NCBI RefSeq assembly: GCF_026319365.1
Contig: NZ_JAPDMS010000003.1
Location: forward strand, 186,001 to 250,000
DNA: 64,000 nucleotides
Direction: 5' to 3'
Origin: Methylophaga sp. OBS1
GTDB lineage: Bacteria; Pseudomonadota; Gammaproteobacteria; Nitrosococcales; Methylophagaceae
In this document: positions 15,926 to 27,235 of the stretch, piece by piece
How the letters are laid out: the number at the start of each line of letters is the position of its first letter
How positions within the stretch are numbered: position 1 is the stretch's first letter
The notes under the pieces: generated by a model
Seen by the model: the letters and a program-made list of their open reading frames with translations, nothing else
The model's database searches: none
What the model was told of the DNA's origin: nothing
Translations under genes and position numbers: made by a program

Positions 15926-16002
15926 TGGTCGGAGTGAGAGGATTCGAACCTCCGACCCCTGCCTCCCGAAGGCAGTGCTCTACCAGGCTGAGCTACACTC
16001 CG
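15926..16002 (-). tRNA. tRNA-Pro (anticodon CGG)
   Basis: A 77-nt cloverleaf on the minus strand. The acceptor arm starts CGGAGTG and pairs with CACTCCG, the D-loop contains AGCCTGGTAG, and the anticodon arm is CTGCC-TTCGGGA-GGCAG with CGG at positions 34-36. The T-arm reads GGAGGTTCGAATCCTC and CCA is encoded. C1-G72 is the expected tRNA-Pro identity pair. It reads CCG codons. Confidence 0.97.
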
Positions 16003-16136
16003 AAGCTGATGATTATAAGAAAAGCGATCCCGGATTAAAATATCCCGTTTCGGTTTTGCCATGAATGCGACAGCCCCCGTATGACAATGTGACATCGCCA
16101 TACGGGGTGTGCTGTTTCCACTCAATCAGATAGGCT

Positions 16137-16748
16137 TTAATCCAAACCACCCTGTAGTTTGCTGGCTACTTTGGCGACATGCTCCCCCTGGAACCGGGCA
16201 ATGACGAGTTCGTTATCCGACGGTTGCCGACTACCGTCTCCACCCGCGAGCGTACTCGCACCGTAAGGCGTACCGCCAGTGATTTCATCCATATTGGTCA
16301 ATTCCGGTACAGAATAGGGTACACCGACCACCACCATGCCAAAGTGGAACAGATTGGTATGAAACGACGTCAGCGTCGTCTCCTGACCGCCATGTTGACT
16401 ACCCGTAGAAGTGAAGACACTGCCCACTTTGCCTATCAATTTGCCTTTCGCCCAGAGACCGCCGGTCTGGTCCAGGAACTGTCGCATCTGAGCGCACATA
16501 TTACCGTAGCGTGTCGGGGTGCCGAAGATGATCGCATCATACTCTGCCAACTCATCCGGGCTGGCGACCGGCGCTTCCTGGTCCAACTTGGCACCGGCTT
16601 TTTCGGCCTGCTCTTTGGTCATCAGTTCAGGCACCCGCTTGACTGTCACGTCTGTGCCCTGAACCTGTCTGGCACCATCGGCGACAGCTTTTGCCAGCGT
16701 TTCGACATGGCCGTACATACTGTAATAAACCACCAGAACTTTTGTCAT
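16137..16748 (-). CDS. wrbA: NAD(P)H:quinone oxidoreductase WrbA
   Basis: A 203-residue flavodoxin-like protein that reduces quinones by two electrons, limiting semiquinone formation and oxidative stress. The FMN phosphate loop is [15 protein letters not shown] near the start; [22 protein letters not shown] and [15 protein letters not shown] match WrbA isoalloxazine-binding loops, and [20 protein letters not shown] is the family signature. Length is typical. It lies 15 bp after a SpoIIAA-like gene on the same strand, so the two are likely one operon. Tetramer formation is known for the family. Confidence 0.95.
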   Translation of the reverse strand: MTKVLVVYYSMYGHVETLAKAVADGARQVQGTDVTVKRVPELMTKEQAEKAGAKLDQEAPVASPDELAEYDAIIFGTPTRYGNMCAQMRQFLDQTGGLWAKGKLIGKVGSVFTSTGSQHGGQETTLTSFHTNLFHFGMVVVGVPYSVPELTNMDEITGGTPYGASTLAGGDGSRQPSDNELVIARFQGEHVAKVASKLQGGLD

Positions 16749-16763
16749 GTGACCTCCATTAGA

Positions 16764-17144
16764 TTATTGGTTCAACCACTGCAATGCCTGTTTCGGATCG
16801 TCGAAAAATTTCACTTCACCGGAAATAAACCAGCTGCTCAGCCTGGCCGCCACCGACTGCCATTTTTTGTAACCATAAATGGCAATCTTTTCGAACTCGT
16901 TACCGTGTTTGAGTGCCAGCTTGAAATCATCCCAGACAGCTCTCGGTTCCCAGCCTTCGAGCTCGACGGCATCAATGAAGGCATTCACTTTCGGCGATGT
17001 GATTTCAGCCAGCGCCGCTTCGAGCATCGGCGTCATACTCTGATAATCTTCATGAGTCAGTTTGCCGCTGACTTTTAAAGAAAGATAAAACTGATCACCT
17101 GAACGCTCCAAACCGATATTCAAGCCATGCCTTGTGAGTTCCAT
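16764..17144 (-). CDS. SpoIIAA-like (STAS/DUF3478) protein
   Basis: A 126-residue soluble protein of the SpoIIAA-like family, starting MELTRHGLNIGLERSGDQFY. Family marks are FYLSLKVSGKLTHEDYQ, the segment VNAFIDAVELEGWEPRAVWDDFK and GEVKFFDDPKQALQWLN at the C-terminus. A CAGGAGCAGCG site precedes the ATG at 17144, so this start is preferred to the upstream ATG at 17168. The fold resembles CRAL-TRIO/STAS ligand-binding domains; the function is unknown. It is followed by wrbA, and the pairing may reflect stress-linked expression. Confidence 0.85.
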   Translation of the reverse strand: MELTRHGLNIGLERSGDQFYLSLKVSGKLTHEDYQSMTPMLEAALAEITSPKVNAFIDAVELEGWEPRAVWDDFKLALKHGNEFEKIAIYGYKKWQSVAARLSSWFISGEVKFFDDPKQALQWLNQ

Positions 17145-17215
17145 CGCTGCTCCTGAATCAGGCTTCACATTAACTATGGTGCTTATGAACTCGCTTGGTT
17201 CCCTTTATTTCGGGC

Positions 17216-17248
17216 AAAAAAAAGGGCTGATAAAAAATCAGCCCTTTT
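17216..17248 (-). terminator. Rho-independent terminator after fusA
   Basis: Read on the minus strand, GGGCTGAT pairs with ATCAGCCC around a five-T loop, flanked by an A-run and followed by eight T residues. It lies 21 bp after the fusA stop and separates fusA from the SpoIIAA-like gene. Confidence 0.92.
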
Positions 17249-17269
17249 AATCGTTCAGAAATAATCAGA

Positions 17270-19360
17270 TTATTTCTTGGCAGCTTCGCGTTCCTGAACT
17301 TCCTTAATCACTTCATCAGCCACGTTACGAGGACATGCGCTGTATTGCAGGAATTCCATTGAGAACTGACCACGACCCGAAGTCATGGTACGCAGTGTAC
17401 CAATGTAACCGAACATTTCGCTCAACGGGACGTCAGCCTTGATACGAACACCTGTAGCGCCCGGCTCTTGTGACTTGATCATGCCGCGACGACGGTTAAG
17501 GTCACCGATCACATCACCAACATTGTCTTCAGGCGAGAACACATCCACTTTCATGATGGGCTCCAGCAGCTGAGGACCGGCTTTAGGCATGGACTGACGG
17601 TAAGCAGCCTGTGCAGCCAGCTCATAAGCCACTGCTGAGGAGTCAACCGCGTGGAAGGCACCATCCTGCAGATTCACTTTAACGTCAAGGCATGGGAATC
17701 CCGCCATCACACCGCGGTTCATCATTTTCTTGAAGCCGCTTTCTACTGCCGGCCAGAATTCGCGGGGTACGTTACCACCAGTAACCGTTGATTCGAATAC
17801 AAAACCGCTGCCTGCTTCACCTGGCTCGATGGTGTAATCAATACGGGCGAACTGACCGGAACCACCGGTTTGTTTCTTGTGGGTATAAGTGTCAGTAACC
17901 GGTTTGGTGATGGTTTCACGGTAGGCAACCTGAGGCTCACCGACAATAACGTCAATACCATGAGTCCGCTTGAGGATGTCGACTTTGATATCCAGGTGCA
18001 GCTCACCCATCCCTTTCATGATGGTTTCGCCACTGTCTTCGTCGGTTTCCACACGGAATGACGGATCTTCTTTGATCATTTTACCCAGCGCGATACCGAG
18101 TTTTTCAGCAGAACCTTTATCCTTCGGCGCGATCGCAATAGAGATAACAGGATCCGGGAATACCATTGGTTCCAGGGTTGCCGGGTTTTTCGGATCGCAG
18201 AGTGTATGACCGGTCTGGGTGTCTTTCATGCCGATAATGGCAACGATATCACCCGCATGCGCATAATCGAGTTCATTACGGTCGTTAGCATGCATTTCCA
18301 CCATACGACCAACACGTTCGGTCTTGCCGGTGAAGGTATTCATGATGGTGTCGCCCTTGCGGATTTCACCGGAGTAAACACGGATAAAGGTCAGGGCACC
18401 GAAACGGTCATCCATGATTTTGAATGCCAGTGCACGCAGTGGACCATTGATGTCAACAGTTGCGACTTTACCGGTTTCATTGCCTTCCAGATCGACTTCT
18501 GGTTGTGGGTCCACCTGAGTCGGATCAGGCAGATAATCAACAACAGCATCCAGCAAGAGTTGCAGACCCTTGTTTTTGAATGAGCTACCGCAGTAGGTTG
18601 GGAAGAAAGACAGATTCAATGTACCTTTACGGATACAGGCTTTGAGTTCATCGATAGATGGCTCTTCACCTTCCAGGTATTTCTCCATCAGATCATCATC
18701 CTGCTCAACCGCAGTTTCAATCAGTTTTTCACGCCATTCAGCGATTTGGTCAGCCATCTCTGCAGGTGGCTCTTCAATGTTGTAGTTTTCCGGATCTTTC
18801 TCATCAGGCCAGTACCAGGCTTTCTGAGTCAACAGGTCTACCACACCTTTGAATTCGTCTTCGATACCGATTGGCAGCACCATAACCAGCGGAGTCGCGG
18901 CCAGAACATCTTCAACCTGTTTGACGACGCGGTAGAAATCGGCGCCCATACGGTCAAGCTTGTTGACATAGATCAGACGCGATACTTCAGATTCGTTGGC
19001 ATAACGCCAGTTGGTTTCAGATTGGGGCTCAACACCACCACTACCACAGAATACGCCGATACCACCGTCGAGCACTTTCAGTGAACGATAGACTTCGATA
19101 GTGAAGTCAACGTGTCCCGGGGTATCGATCACATTCAGACGGTGATCTTTCCATGCACAGGTTGTCGCAGCAGACTGAATGGTGATACCGCGCTCGGCTT
19201 CCTGATCCATGAAGTCCATGGTGGATTCACCTTCGTGAACTTCACCTGTCTTGTGGATTTTACCGGTCAGTTTCAGGATACGCTCAGTTGTGGTGGTTTT
19301 ACCCGCGTCAACGTGCGCGAAGATACCTATGTTTCTGTACTTGGATAAATCGGAAGCCAT
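17270..19360 (-). CDS. fusA: Elongation factor G, EF-G2 type
   Basis: A 696-residue translational GTPase that drives translocation and, with RRF, ribosome recycling. The G-domain motifs are AHVDAGKT (15-22), RGITI (58-62), DTPGH (79-83) and NKLD (133-136), followed by EF-G domains II to V. The N-terminal text ([38 protein letters not shown]) resembles the second EF-G found in Vibrio, Shewanella and relatives rather than the str-operon copy. It stands alone, without rpsL, rpsG or tuf, and has its own terminator. A second, canonical fusA is expected elsewhere. It could specialise in recycling, stress or be redundant. Confidence 0.93.
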   Translation of the reverse strand: MASDLSKYRNIGIFAHVDAGKTTTTERILKLTGKIHKTGEVHEGESTMDFMDQEAERGITIQSAATTCAWKDHRLNVIDTPGHVDFTIEVYRSLKVLDGGIGVFCGSGGVEPQSETNWRYANESEVSRLIYVNKLDRMGADFYRVVKQVEDVLAATPLVMVLPIGIEDEFKGVVDLLTQKAWYWPDEKDPENYNIEEPPAEMADQIAEWREKLIETAVEQDDDLMEKYLEGEEPSIDELKACIRKGTLNLSFFPTYCGSSFKNKGLQLLLDAVVDYLPDPTQVDPQPEVDLEGNETGKVATVDINGPLRALAFKIMDDRFGALTFIRVYSGEIRKGDTIMNTFTGKTERVGRMVEMHANDRNELDYAHAGDIVAIIGMKDTQTGHTLCDPKNPATLEPMVFPDPVISIAIAPKDKGSAEKLGIALGKMIKEDPSFRVETDEDSGETIMKGMGELHLDIKVDILKRTHGIDVIVGEPQVAYRETITKPVTDTYTHKKQTGGSGQFARIDYTIEPGEAGSGFVFESTVTGGNVPREFWPAVESGFKKMMNRGVMAGFPCLDVKVNLQDGAFHAVDSSAVAYELAAQAAYRQSMPKAGPQLLEPIMKVDVFSPEDNVGDVIGDLNRRRGMIKSQEPGATGVRIKADVPLSEMFGYIGTLRTMTSGRGQFSMEFLQYSACPRNVADEVIKEVQEREAAKK

Positions 19361-19555
19361 AATCCTATGTCTCTAAATTGATGTTAATTGAACAGTGTCG
19401 TGCAATTACACGGTAGTTAAACCCGCCAATTCTAAACTAGTTCGACGGGACTTGCATCCATAATTGATGAATCTGGTGACAGATTGTTGTCTATTGCCGT
19501 CTGAGGGGGTTTTTTCTTTGCCTGACTGACGTTTAGCGACGCTATCTGCGCTTGG

Positions 19556-19858
19556 CTATTTGAACTTTTTCTGCATTGGCAGCCATTGATAGCGGTACAC
19601 CACACCGGGCACTGCCAACACCAGGAACAAGCTCAGGGTAGTGACAAAATATTCCCACTGCTGGATGTAAACATCACCGGAAAAACGAATTTCAAAAGCC
19701 ATACCGATGAGCAGGCTGACAAAATAATACAGCAACAACTCGATCAGCCTGATCCAGACTGGCTTTGGCTGCATCGGATAAATAAAAAACACCCGATTGC
19801 CAATCCATGGCAAATTCGCAATCAGTAAAAATAGCGCAAGCATTAACCAGACAGACAT
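19556..19858 (-). CDS. DUF2818 membrane protein, tail of nuo operon
   Basis: A 100-residue membrane protein with three hydrophobic segments (about 3-18, 37-55 and 73-90). It matches DUF2818, a family found immediately after nuoN in many beta- and some gammaproteobacteria. It starts 18 bp after the nuoN stop and is the last gene of the operon. A role in complex I assembly or stability is a reasonable guess from its position, but there is no direct evidence in the sequence. Confidence 0.85.
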   Translation of the reverse strand: MSVWLMLALFLLIANLPWIGNRVFFIYPMQPKPVWIRLIELLLYYFVSLLIGMAFEIRFSGDVYIQQWEYFVTTLSLFLVLAVPGVVYRYQWLPMQKKFK

Positions 19859-19876
19859 GATCTTGTCATCAATCCT

Positions 19877-21307
19877 CTATACAAAAATCAGCGAACAAAT
19901 CTTCATCAAAACGCCGGGCACAATACCCAGGCCCAGCACCATCAGCGCATTGGCACTCAGCATGATTCGCATCGCGCTGCTTGCCTCGAGCTTATGTTCG
20001 ATCACCGGTTTATCAAAATACATGACCTTTATGACACGCAGATAATAAAAGGCACCGATAACAGATGTGATCACAGCGACCAGTGCTACCAGTAACAGAT
20101 CGACATCAATCACCGCCTTGATCACGCTTAACTTGGCGTAGAAACCGGCCAGTGGCGGGATGCCGGCCATGGAAAACATCAAAATCAGCATCATCAGTGC
20201 AAACCAGGGTTGGCGTTCACTGAGCCCTTTGAAATCATCGATATTCTCGGCTTCAAAGCCCTGCCGGCTCAGCAGTAAGATCATACCGAAAGCACCCAGC
20301 GTCATCAGGGCATAAATCAGCGTGTAAAACAGCGCTGCCGAGAAACCTTCCTGTGTTCCGGATAATACCCCCATCAGCAGAAAACCGACATGGGATATAG
20401 TGGAATAGGCCAACATGCGTTTCAGATTGCTTTGAGCAACCGCCACCACATTGCCCACGATCATCGATAGCACCGCGAGCATCACTAGCATGTCCTGCCA
20501 ATGGTGCTGCAAGTCTATCAGCCCTTCTGCCAATAATCGAATGATCATGGCAAAGGCTGCGATTTTAGGTGCTGCTGCGATAAACAGTGTCATAGCCGTG
20601 GGCGCACCGTGATAGACATCCGGCAGCCACATATGAAACGGCACAGCGCCAAATTTGAACCCCACCCCGATAACCAGGAACACAATGCCAAAGCTCAGGA
20701 TGGTCTCGTCACCACTGCCACTGGCCACAGCGTGAGCGATATCGTTCATCGACAAACTGCCGGTCACACCATAAATAATCGACATGCCATAAAGCAGCAT
20801 GCCTGAGGCGATACTGCCCAGAATGAAATATTTCATCGCCGCTTCCGTGGCGACGGCGGAATCACGCTGCATCGCCACCATGGCATACAGACACAGCGAC
20901 ATCAGTTCCAGGCCGAGATAGAGGGTCAGCATATGATAGGCCGAAACCATGATCAGCATCCCCAGTGTGGAGAAGATAGCCAGCACAAAAAACTCGCCCT
21001 GTAATAACTGACGCGCCCTGAGATAAGCCGTTGAATACACCAGCACCAGCATGTTGACCACACAGATAAACAGCTTCAGTAAATCGCTGAGACCATCCTT
21101 GATATAGGTATCGGAAAACGTCAGGCCACCCTCGCCGATAAACCAGAGCACCACCAAAGCTGTCGACAACAGTGTCAGTTGACTGAGACCGATCACCCAC
21201 GCTGTTCTACGCGAGCCGGTAAATGCCACTACCAGCAAAATGACGCAGGCCATGCCCAGCATCAGCATCTCCGGTAACGCAAACAGCATATTGGGAACCT
21301 GAAACAT
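19877..21307 (-). CDS. nuoN: NADH-quinone oxidoreductase subunit N
   Basis: A 476-residue antiporter-like membrane subunit of complex I, one of the proton channels. About 14 hydrophobic segments are visible. Family marks are [32 protein letters not shown], the lysine-bearing [19 protein letters not shown] and [17 protein letters not shown]. Length is usual. It lies 17 bp after nuoM. Confidence 0.97.
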   Translation of the reverse strand: MFQVPNMLFALPEMLMLGMACVILLVVAFTGSRRTAWVIGLSQLTLLSTALVVLWFIGEGGLTFSDTYIKDGLSDLLKLFICVVNMLVLVYSTAYLRARQLLQGEFFVLAIFSTLGMLIMVSAYHMLTLYLGLELMSLCLYAMVAMQRDSAVATEAAMKYFILGSIASGMLLYGMSIIYGVTGSLSMNDIAHAVASGSGDETILSFGIVFLVIGVGFKFGAVPFHMWLPDVYHGAPTAMTLFIAAAPKIAAFAMIIRLLAEGLIDLQHHWQDMLVMLAVLSMIVGNVVAVAQSNLKRMLAYSTISHVGFLLMGVLSGTQEGFSAALFYTLIYALMTLGAFGMILLLSRQGFEAENIDDFKGLSERQPWFALMMLILMFSMAGIPPLAGFYAKLSVIKAVIDVDLLLVALVAVITSVIGAFYYLRVIKVMYFDKPVIEHKLEASSAMRIMLSANALMVLGLGIVPGVLMKICSLIFV

Positions 21308-21324
21308 GAAGTCTGATCCTCTCT

Positions 21325-22836
21325 CTACAGCTTGGATTGCGACACTTGGGTCAGTAAATGCTCAACCGAGGCATGCATCACCTCCAACAGGGGCGCAGGC
21401 CAGATACCGATAAGCAGCACCACCACCGCCAGTGAGGCCAGCATCCAGAATTCACGGCGGTTAATGTCCGACAAAGCTTGAACTTCCTTGTTAGCCACCT
21501 CACCGAAAAACACCCGTTTCACCATCCAGAGAGTATAAGCCGCACCCAGAATCAAAGTGGTAGCAGCGAGGAAAGCAAACCAGAAGTTTGCCTGAAACGC
21601 GGCCAGAATCACCATAAATTCACCGACAAAACCGGAAGTGCCCGGCAGGCCGGCATTGGCCATGGCAAAAAACACCGCGAACGCCGCAAATTTAGGCATG
21701 TTGTTAACCACCCCGCCATAGGCACTGATTTCCCGCGTGTGCATACGGTCATAAAGCACGCCAACCGCAAGGAACATCGCTGCTGAGATAAAACCGTGCG
21801 AAATCATCTGCACCATCGCGCCTTCAATAGCCAGCACAGCGCCACTACCCGTTGAGGCATTGGCAAAAATATCAAACACGATAAACAGGCCCAGTGTCAC
21901 AAAGCCCATGTGCGCAATACTGGAATAGGCAATCAGTTTTTTCAGATCGGTCTGCGCCAGCGCGACAAAACCGATATAGACTACAGCAATCAGCGACAGG
22001 GTAATGATGACCCAGTCCAGCGCCAGGCTGGCATCCGGCGCTATCGGCAAGGCAAAACGCAGGAAACCATAACCACCGATTTTGAGCGTAATCGCTGCCA
22101 GGATCACCGAACCACCGGTCGGTGCCTCCACGTGCGCATCCGGCAGCCAGGTATGCACCGGCCACATCGGCACCTTGACCGCAAAGGCAATCAGGAACGC
22201 CAGTAGCAGCCAGATCTGTTCATCCAGACTCAGTGCGACAGTGTGGAAATCGAGAATGGCAAAACTGTCGCTGACATGGCGCAGATACAGCAACGCCACC
22301 AGCAGAAAAACCGAGCCGAAGAAGGTATAGAGAAAGAACTTCAGCGTCGCATAAACCCGGTTCGGACCACCCCAGATACCGATTACCAGAAACAGCGGGA
22401 TCAGCATGGCTTCGAAAAACACGTAAAACAGCACCGCATCCAGTGCTGAGAACACCGCAATCATCAGCCCTTCCATGATCAGAAAGGCGGCCAGGTACTG
22501 ACTGGGCCGGTGTTGAATCACTTCCCAGGCGGCAACCACCACCAGCAGCGTCGATATTGTGGTCAGGATGATCAGCGGCATCGAAAAGCCATCAACACCA
22601 AGGTGATAGAAAATATTAAATGTCTCTATCCAGGGCAGCTTTTCGACAAACTGCATCTGATGCGTATTACTGTCAAAGCCGGTGTAAAGTCCGAACGACA
22701 GCAACATGGTCACGGCAGCGATGCCCAGCGCGAACGGTTTAAGCAGATCCCGCTGGTCGCCCAGCATGATTGCCACAACCCCGCCCAGAATCGGCAGCCA
22801 GATAAGTAGACTCAGTAAAGGTAACTCTGCAAACAT
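21325..22836 (-). CDS. nuoM: NADH-quinone oxidoreductase subunit M
   Basis: A 503-residue antiporter-like subunit of the complex I membrane arm, with about 14 membrane segments. Conserved text includes [19 protein letters not shown] with the key glutamate, [20 protein letters not shown] with the channel lysine and [17 protein letters not shown]. It starts 9 bp after nuoL. Length is typical and no key residue is missing. Confidence 0.98.
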   Translation of the reverse strand: MFAELPLLSLLIWLPILGGVVAIMLGDQRDLLKPFALGIAAVTMLLSFGLYTGFDSNTHQMQFVEKLPWIETFNIFYHLGVDGFSMPLIILTTISTLLVVVAAWEVIQHRPSQYLAAFLIMEGLMIAVFSALDAVLFYVFFEAMLIPLFLVIGIWGGPNRVYATLKFFLYTFFGSVFLLVALLYLRHVSDSFAILDFHTVALSLDEQIWLLLAFLIAFAVKVPMWPVHTWLPDAHVEAPTGGSVILAAITLKIGGYGFLRFALPIAPDASLALDWVIITLSLIAVVYIGFVALAQTDLKKLIAYSSIAHMGFVTLGLFIVFDIFANASTGSGAVLAIEGAMVQMISHGFISAAMFLAVGVLYDRMHTREISAYGGVVNNMPKFAAFAVFFAMANAGLPGTSGFVGEFMVILAAFQANFWFAFLAATTLILGAAYTLWMVKRVFFGEVANKEVQALSDINRREFWMLASLAVVVLLIGIWPAPLLEVMHASVEHLLTQVSQSKL

Positions 22837-22845
22837 GTCAGTCCC

Positions 22846-24786
22846 TTAACCCACAAACAGGGTCAGCAGCAGCCATACCCCCACAATCATGGCAAACGCA
22901 TAGTGATACAGATATCCCGACTGCAGATGACGTGCGAACCTGGCTAACCAGTACACCGACTTGGCAGAGCCATTCACCATCGCACCATCGATCAGGAATC
23001 GATCGCCGACCCGCCACAGCAGACCGCCCAACCCACGTGAACCTCCGGCGAAGACCTTATCATTGAAATCGTCGAAACCATATTTGTTTTCCAACAGGCG
23101 GTGTAAGCCGTGTAATTTGTTCTTGAGCATGCCCGGGCTCTCAGGCCGGTAAAGATACAGATACCAGGCCATCGCAACCCCGGCCAAAGCCAGCCAGAAC
23201 GGCAACGCCTGCAGCCCATGCAGCATAAAGGCCCAGACACCGTGATAATGGCTGCCCAGTTCACTCAGCACATGATGCGGGCCGGCGACAAAGATAGCAT
23301 TGCCAAAGAAACGGCCGAACACCACGTCACCAATAAAATACCCAGCCAGCACCGAAGGAATCGCCAGCAGAATCAGTGGCACGGTGACCACTTTGGGAGA
23401 TTCATGCGGCGCATGGCCGTGGCTGTCAAAGCGTTCTTTACCATGAAACACCAGGAAAAACAGCCGGAAACTATAGAGTGCTGTCACAAAGACCCCGACC
23501 AATACCGCAAAGTAGGCAAAATCACTGCCGGCGATTTCAGAAGCGTGCACCGCTTCGATAATGGCATCCTTGGAAAAGAAGCCGGCAAATCCCGGGAAAC
23601 CGATTAAAGCCAACGAACCGATCAGGCTGGTCCAGTAGGTAACCGGCATATACTTTTTCAGTCCGCCCATCTGCCGCATATCCTGCTGATGATGCAGGGC
23701 GATAATCACCGAGCCTGCCGCCAGGAATAACAGTGCTTTGAAAAAAGCATGGGTCAGCAGGTGGAACATTCCGGCAGCATAGGCCGATGCGCCCAGCGCC
23801 ACTGTCATATAGCCAAGTTGTGACAGTGTGGAATAGGCAATCACGCGTTTGATGTCATGCTGCACCAGGCCCAGCAAGCCCATAAACAAGGCCGTGACGG
23901 CACCTATTATCAGAATAAAAGACAGCGCGGTTTCAGACAACTCAAACAGCGGTGACATTCTCGCCACCATAAAGATACCGGCAGTGACCATGGTCGCGGC
24001 ATGGATAAGCGCAGATATTGGCGTCGGACCTTCCATCGAATCAGGCAGCCAGACATGTAAGGGCACCTGGGCCGATTTACCCATCGCACCGATAAACAGC
24101 AGGATGCAGGTGACGGTAATCACCGACCACTGGGCATCACCAAACAGGGCTATCGATTTTTCGGCCATGGTCGGAGCCTGGGTGAAAACCTGGACATAAT
24201 CGAGACTGCCTGCATACATCAGCACCGCTGCAATACCGAGCAAAAAGCCGAAGTCACCGACACGGTTGACCAGAAAAGCTTTAAGGTTGGCATAGATCGC
24301 GGTCGGCTTTTTGTACCAGAAGCCAATCAGCAGATAAGACACAAGCCCGACGGCTTCCCAGCCAAAGAAAAGCTGCATGAAGTTGTTAGCCATCACCAGC
24401 ATCAGCATGGCGAAAGTAAACAGTGAGATATAACTGAAGAAACGGCAGTAACCGTCATCATCGTGCATATAGCCGATGGTGTAGATATGTACCATCAGCG
24501 ACACAAAGGTCACCACCGTCATCATCACGGCTGTCAGGGAGTCGACCATAAAGCCGATTTCCAGCGTCAGCGATCCGGCCTGCAGCCATTGATAGATACT
24601 GTCATTGAAATAAACACCGTCTGCTACCACCAGCTTGAATACCCACAATGACAGCAGGAAGGCGATGCCAACCCCGGCGATAGTGATGCGGTGCGACCAG
24701 TCGCGGCCGATCTGCTTGCCGAAAAAGCCGGCAATAATGCTGCCAATCAACGGGGCAAGAACGATGGCGAGCAGCAAACTTTTCAT
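22846..24786 (-). CDS. nuoL: NADH-quinone oxidoreductase subunit L
   Basis: The distal antiporter-like subunit, 646 residues, including the long lateral amphipathic helix near the C-terminus that runs along the membrane arm. Family marks are NNFMQLFFGWEAVGLVSYLL, KSAQVPLHVWLPDSMEGPTP and DIKRVIAYSTLSQLGYM. The ATG at 24786 is preferred: the codon before it is TTG, and the AGGGG inside the end of nuoK is well placed as its ribosome binding site. It follows nuoK by 3 bp. Confidence 0.98.
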   Translation of the reverse strand: MKSLLLAIVLAPLIGSIIAGFFGKQIGRDWSHRITIAGVGIAFLLSLWVFKLVVADGVYFNDSIYQWLQAGSLTLEIGFMVDSLTAVMMTVVTFVSLMVHIYTIGYMHDDDGYCRFFSYISLFTFAMLMLVMANNFMQLFFGWEAVGLVSYLLIGFWYKKPTAIYANLKAFLVNRVGDFGFLLGIAAVLMYAGSLDYVQVFTQAPTMAEKSIALFGDAQWSVITVTCILLFIGAMGKSAQVPLHVWLPDSMEGPTPISALIHAATMVTAGIFMVARMSPLFELSETALSFILIIGAVTALFMGLLGLVQHDIKRVIAYSTLSQLGYMTVALGASAYAAGMFHLLTHAFFKALLFLAAGSVIIALHHQQDMRQMGGLKKYMPVTYWTSLIGSLALIGFPGFAGFFSKDAIIEAVHASEIAGSDFAYFAVLVGVFVTALYSFRLFFLVFHGKERFDSHGHAPHESPKVVTVPLILLAIPSVLAGYFIGDVVFGRFFGNAIFVAGPHHVLSELGSHYHGVWAFMLHGLQALPFWLALAGVAMAWYLYLYRPESPGMLKNKLHGLHRLLENKYGFDDFNDKVFAGGSRGLGGLLWRVGDRFLIDGAMVNGSAKSVYWLARFARHLQSGYLYHYAFAMIVGVWLLLTLFVG

Positions 24787-24789
24787 CAA

Positions 24790-25095
24790 CTACCCCTTCA
24801 GCCTGTCGAGATCAGCCACATTAATGGTGCTGAGATTACGAAACAGCAGCACCAGTATGGCCAGGCCAATGGCAGCTTCGGCAGCAGCCACGGTCAGAAT
24901 AAAGAACACAAACACCTGCCCCGCCGGATCGCCGGAGAAATGCGAGAAAGCGATAAAATTAAGGTTCACCGCCAGCAACATCAGTTCGATGCACATCAGC
25001 AGAATGATAATGTTCTTACGGTTGAGAAAAATACCGGCGACCGCCAGACTGAACAGCAGTGCCGCAAGGATGAGATAGTCCGACAGCACAATCAC
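24790..25095 (-). CDS. nuoK: NADH-quinone oxidoreductase subunit K
   Basis: A 101-residue, three-helix membrane subunit of complex I. The two conserved membrane glutamates are present, one in the [16 protein letters not shown] helix and one in [13 protein letters not shown]. The start is GTG (25093-25095), overlapping the nuoJ TGA as GTGA, so translation is probably coupled. Length matches the family exactly. Confidence 0.97.
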   Translation of the reverse strand: MIVLSDYLILAALLFSLAVAGIFLNRKNIIILLMCIELMLLAVNLNFIAFSHFSGDPAGQVFVFFILTVAAAEAAIGLAILVLLFRNLSTINVADLDRLKG

Positions 25096-25688
25096 GGGGT
25101 GTTATCTCCTTCATCCTGTTTTTGACGCAGATTCACCAGACGAACGCGATCTTCACGGCGCACGGCAACCTGTTTGCTGATGTCCTGCAGTTTGCGACTA
25201 TGTTCGCGCAAGGTCAGAGTAATCGCGGCGACAATGGCGACGGTCAGAATCACCGAGGCAATCTCGAACGGATAGACATAAACGGTGTAAAGCAAGCGAC
25301 CCAGTTGCTTGGTGTTGCTCTCTTCCACCACTTCCGGCGCGGCGATATTAAAGGCCGGTGCATTGAGTACCGTGATCATCTCCACCACAATCAGCGCCGC
25401 CACCAGAATGCCCAGCGGCAGGTAACGGGCAAAGCCCTCTTTCAGCGGTGCCACATCAATATCCAGCATCATCACCACGAACAGGAACAACACCAGTACC
25501 GCGCCGACATAGACCAGCACCAGACTGATGGCAAGAAATTCGGCATGCAGCATCAGCCAGATGCCGGCACTGGTGAAAAACGCCAGCACCAGAAACAAGG
25601 CCGCTTTCACCGGATTACGCACGGTAATCACCATCACGGCGGCGAACAGTAAAATGGCAGCGAAACTGTAAAAAATCAGCGCATTCAT
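25092..25688 (-). CDS. nuoJ: NADH-quinone oxidoreductase subunit J
   Basis: A 198-residue membrane subunit with five hydrophobic helices and a charged C-terminal tail of about 35 residues. Family features are [18 protein letters not shown] and the strongly conserved [20 protein letters not shown], which contains the pi-bulge helix of TM3. The ATG directly abuts the nuoI stop codon. Confidence 0.97.
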   Translation of the reverse strand: MNALIFYSFAAILLFAAVMVITVRNPVKAALFLVLAFFTSAGIWLMLHAEFLAISLVLVYVGAVLVLFLFVVMMLDIDVAPLKEGFARYLPLGILVAALIVVEMITVLNAPAFNIAAPEVVEESNTKQLGRLLYTVYVYPFEIASVILTVAIVAAITLTLREHSRKLQDISKQVAVRREDRVRLVNLRQKQDEGDNTP

Positions 25689-26177
25689 CTAGCGATACGG
25701 TGCATCCGCCTCCCTGTCTGCCGCGATTTGTTTTTCATATTTATCCCCGACCGCCAGCAGCTTGTCCTTGGTGATGATGTGGTCACCACGCTCCTCAAAA
25801 TGAAACTCGAACTGGCGGGTTTCAACGATCGAGTCCACCGGACAGGACTCTTCACAGAATCCGCAGTAAATGCATTTAAACAGATCGATATCGTAGCGTG
25901 TAGTGCGGCGGGTGCCGTCATCACGCGGTTCGGTATCAATCGTGATTGCCAGTGCCGGGCAAACCGCTTCGCAGAGCTTACAGCCGATGCAACGCTCCTC
26001 ACCGTTGGGATAGCGCCTTAAGGCATGCAGCCCGCGAAAACGGGGCGACTGTGGGGTTTTCTCTTCCGGGTACTGCACCGTGACTTTACGGGCAAACAGA
26101 TAACGGCCGGTCAACCGCAGACCCTGTATCAGCTCCCACAGGAAAAAACTTTTGAAGAAATGGCGTATCTGACGCAT
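25689..26177 (-). CDS. nuoI: NADH-quinone oxidoreductase subunit I
   Basis: The 162-residue peripheral-arm subunit that carries clusters N6a and N6b. Two tetranuclear Fe-S motifs are seen: [12 protein letters not shown] and [12 protein letters not shown]. The N-terminal amphipathic helix ([19 protein letters not shown]) anchors it to the membrane. The ATG at 26177 overlaps the nuoH stop as ATGA; a longer in-frame extension upstream lies inside nuoH and is not real. Length is standard. Confidence 0.98.
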   Translation of the reverse strand: MRQIRHFFKSFFLWELIQGLRLTGRYLFARKVTVQYPEEKTPQSPRFRGLHALRRYPNGEERCIGCKLCEAVCPALAITIDTEPRDDGTRRTTRYDIDLFKCIYCGFCEESCPVDSIVETRQFEFHFEERGDHIITKDKLLAVGDKYEKQIAADREADAPYR

Positions 26178-27235
26178 CACGCCCCTCCCGCAGCCAATGC
26201 TGCTGTTTCTGTAAACCACGGACCAATATCCATCACCTGAGCGATGGAAATAATCACCAGCCACACCAGGGTGACCGGGATAAACACTTTCCAGCCCAGA
26301 CGCATAATCTGATCATAACGATAACGCGGGAAAGTGGCCCGTAGCCACAGGTAAATAAACAGGAACAAAGCCGTCTTGGCGAGTAGCCAGATCAGGCCCG
26401 GCACCCAGGAAAATAAACCTTCCAGCACCGGTATGCCCTCAAACGGCGACAGCCAGCCGCCCATAAACAGCGTCGCCGCCAGAATAGAAATCAGGATCAT
26501 GTCGGCATATTCAGCCAGGAAGAACACGGCAAAGGCCATCCCCGAATACTCAACATGGAAGCCGGCCACGATCTCGGATTCCCCCTCAGCGATATCAAAA
26601 GGCGCCCGGTTGGTCTCAGCGACGCCGGAGACAAAATAGACGACAAACAGCGGCAACAACGGCAGCCAGTACCAATGCCAGAAACCACCACTCTGTGCCA
26701 AAACAATCTCACTCAGGTTGAGGCTGCCAGCGGCCACCAGCACGCCCACCAGCGCAAAGCCCATTGCGATCTCGTAGGACACCACCTGGGCTGCACTACG
26801 CAGGCCACCAAGAAACGCATAGCGGGAATTGGAGGCCCAGCCGGCAATCACCACACCGTATACACTCATTGAGGTGATTGCCAGCACGTACAGCAGACCG
26901 GCATTGATATCGGCCAGCACCAGTCCGGCATCAAAGGGAATCACCGCCCAGGCTGCCAAAGCTGGACCAATGGCCAGGACCGGCGCGATCAGAAACAGAT
27001 AAAGATTGGAACGGGCCGGAAAAATGACCTCTTTCATCAACAGCTTGAGACCGTCAGCAATCGGTTGCAACAGTCCCCAGGGACCAACCCGGTTAGGCCC
27101 GATCCGGGTCTGAATATAACCAATCACCTTGCGCTCAGCATAGGTCAGGTAGGCCACCGCCAGCATCAGCGGCCCCACAATCAGCATGATTTTAAGCAAT
27201 GTAGGCAGAATATGATCGAGCAATATGTCCATCAT
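26177..27235 (-). CDS. nuoH: NADH-quinone oxidoreductase subunit H
   Basis: A 352-residue membrane subunit forming the quinone-entry chamber with NuoB and NuoD. Marks include [20 protein letters not shown], the glutamate-rich loop [20 protein letters not shown] and the ending with [19 protein letters not shown]. The ATG at 27235 overlaps the nuoG TGA (ATGA); ATG at 27232 is also possible. The upstream open frame of 29 codons lies within nuoG. Confidence 0.98.
   Translation of the reverse strand: MMDILLDHILPTLLKIMLIVGPLMLAVAYLTYAERKVIGYIQTRIGPNRVGPWGLLQPIADGLKLLMKEVIFPARSNLYLFLIAPVLAIGPALAAWAVIPFDAGLVLADINAGLLYVLAITSMSVYGVVIAGWASNSRYAFLGGLRSAAQVVSYEIAMGFALVGVLVAAGSLNLSEIVLAQSGGFWHWYWLPLLPLFVVYFVSGVAETNRAPFDIAEGESEIVAGFHVEYSGMAFAVFFLAEYADMILISILAATLFMGGWLSPFEGIPVLEGLFSWVPGLIWLLAKTALFLFIYLWLRATFPRYRYDQIMRLGWKVFIPVTLVWLVIISIAQVMDIGPWFTETAALAAGGA

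Noticed and set aside
15838..16125. 95-codon minus-strand frame across tRNA-Pro
   Set aside because: It runs through the complete tRNA gene, which is strongly supported by its cloverleaf and identity bases.
16179..17078. 299-codon open frame opposite wrbA and the SpoIIAA-like gene
   Set aside because: Spans two real genes on the other strand and the gap between them; no protein-family features.
17270..19360. fusA copy as a fusidic-acid resistance gene or recently acquired element
   Set aside because: It is a full EF-G with its own terminator and no mobile-element marks; nothing in the sequence points to resistance.
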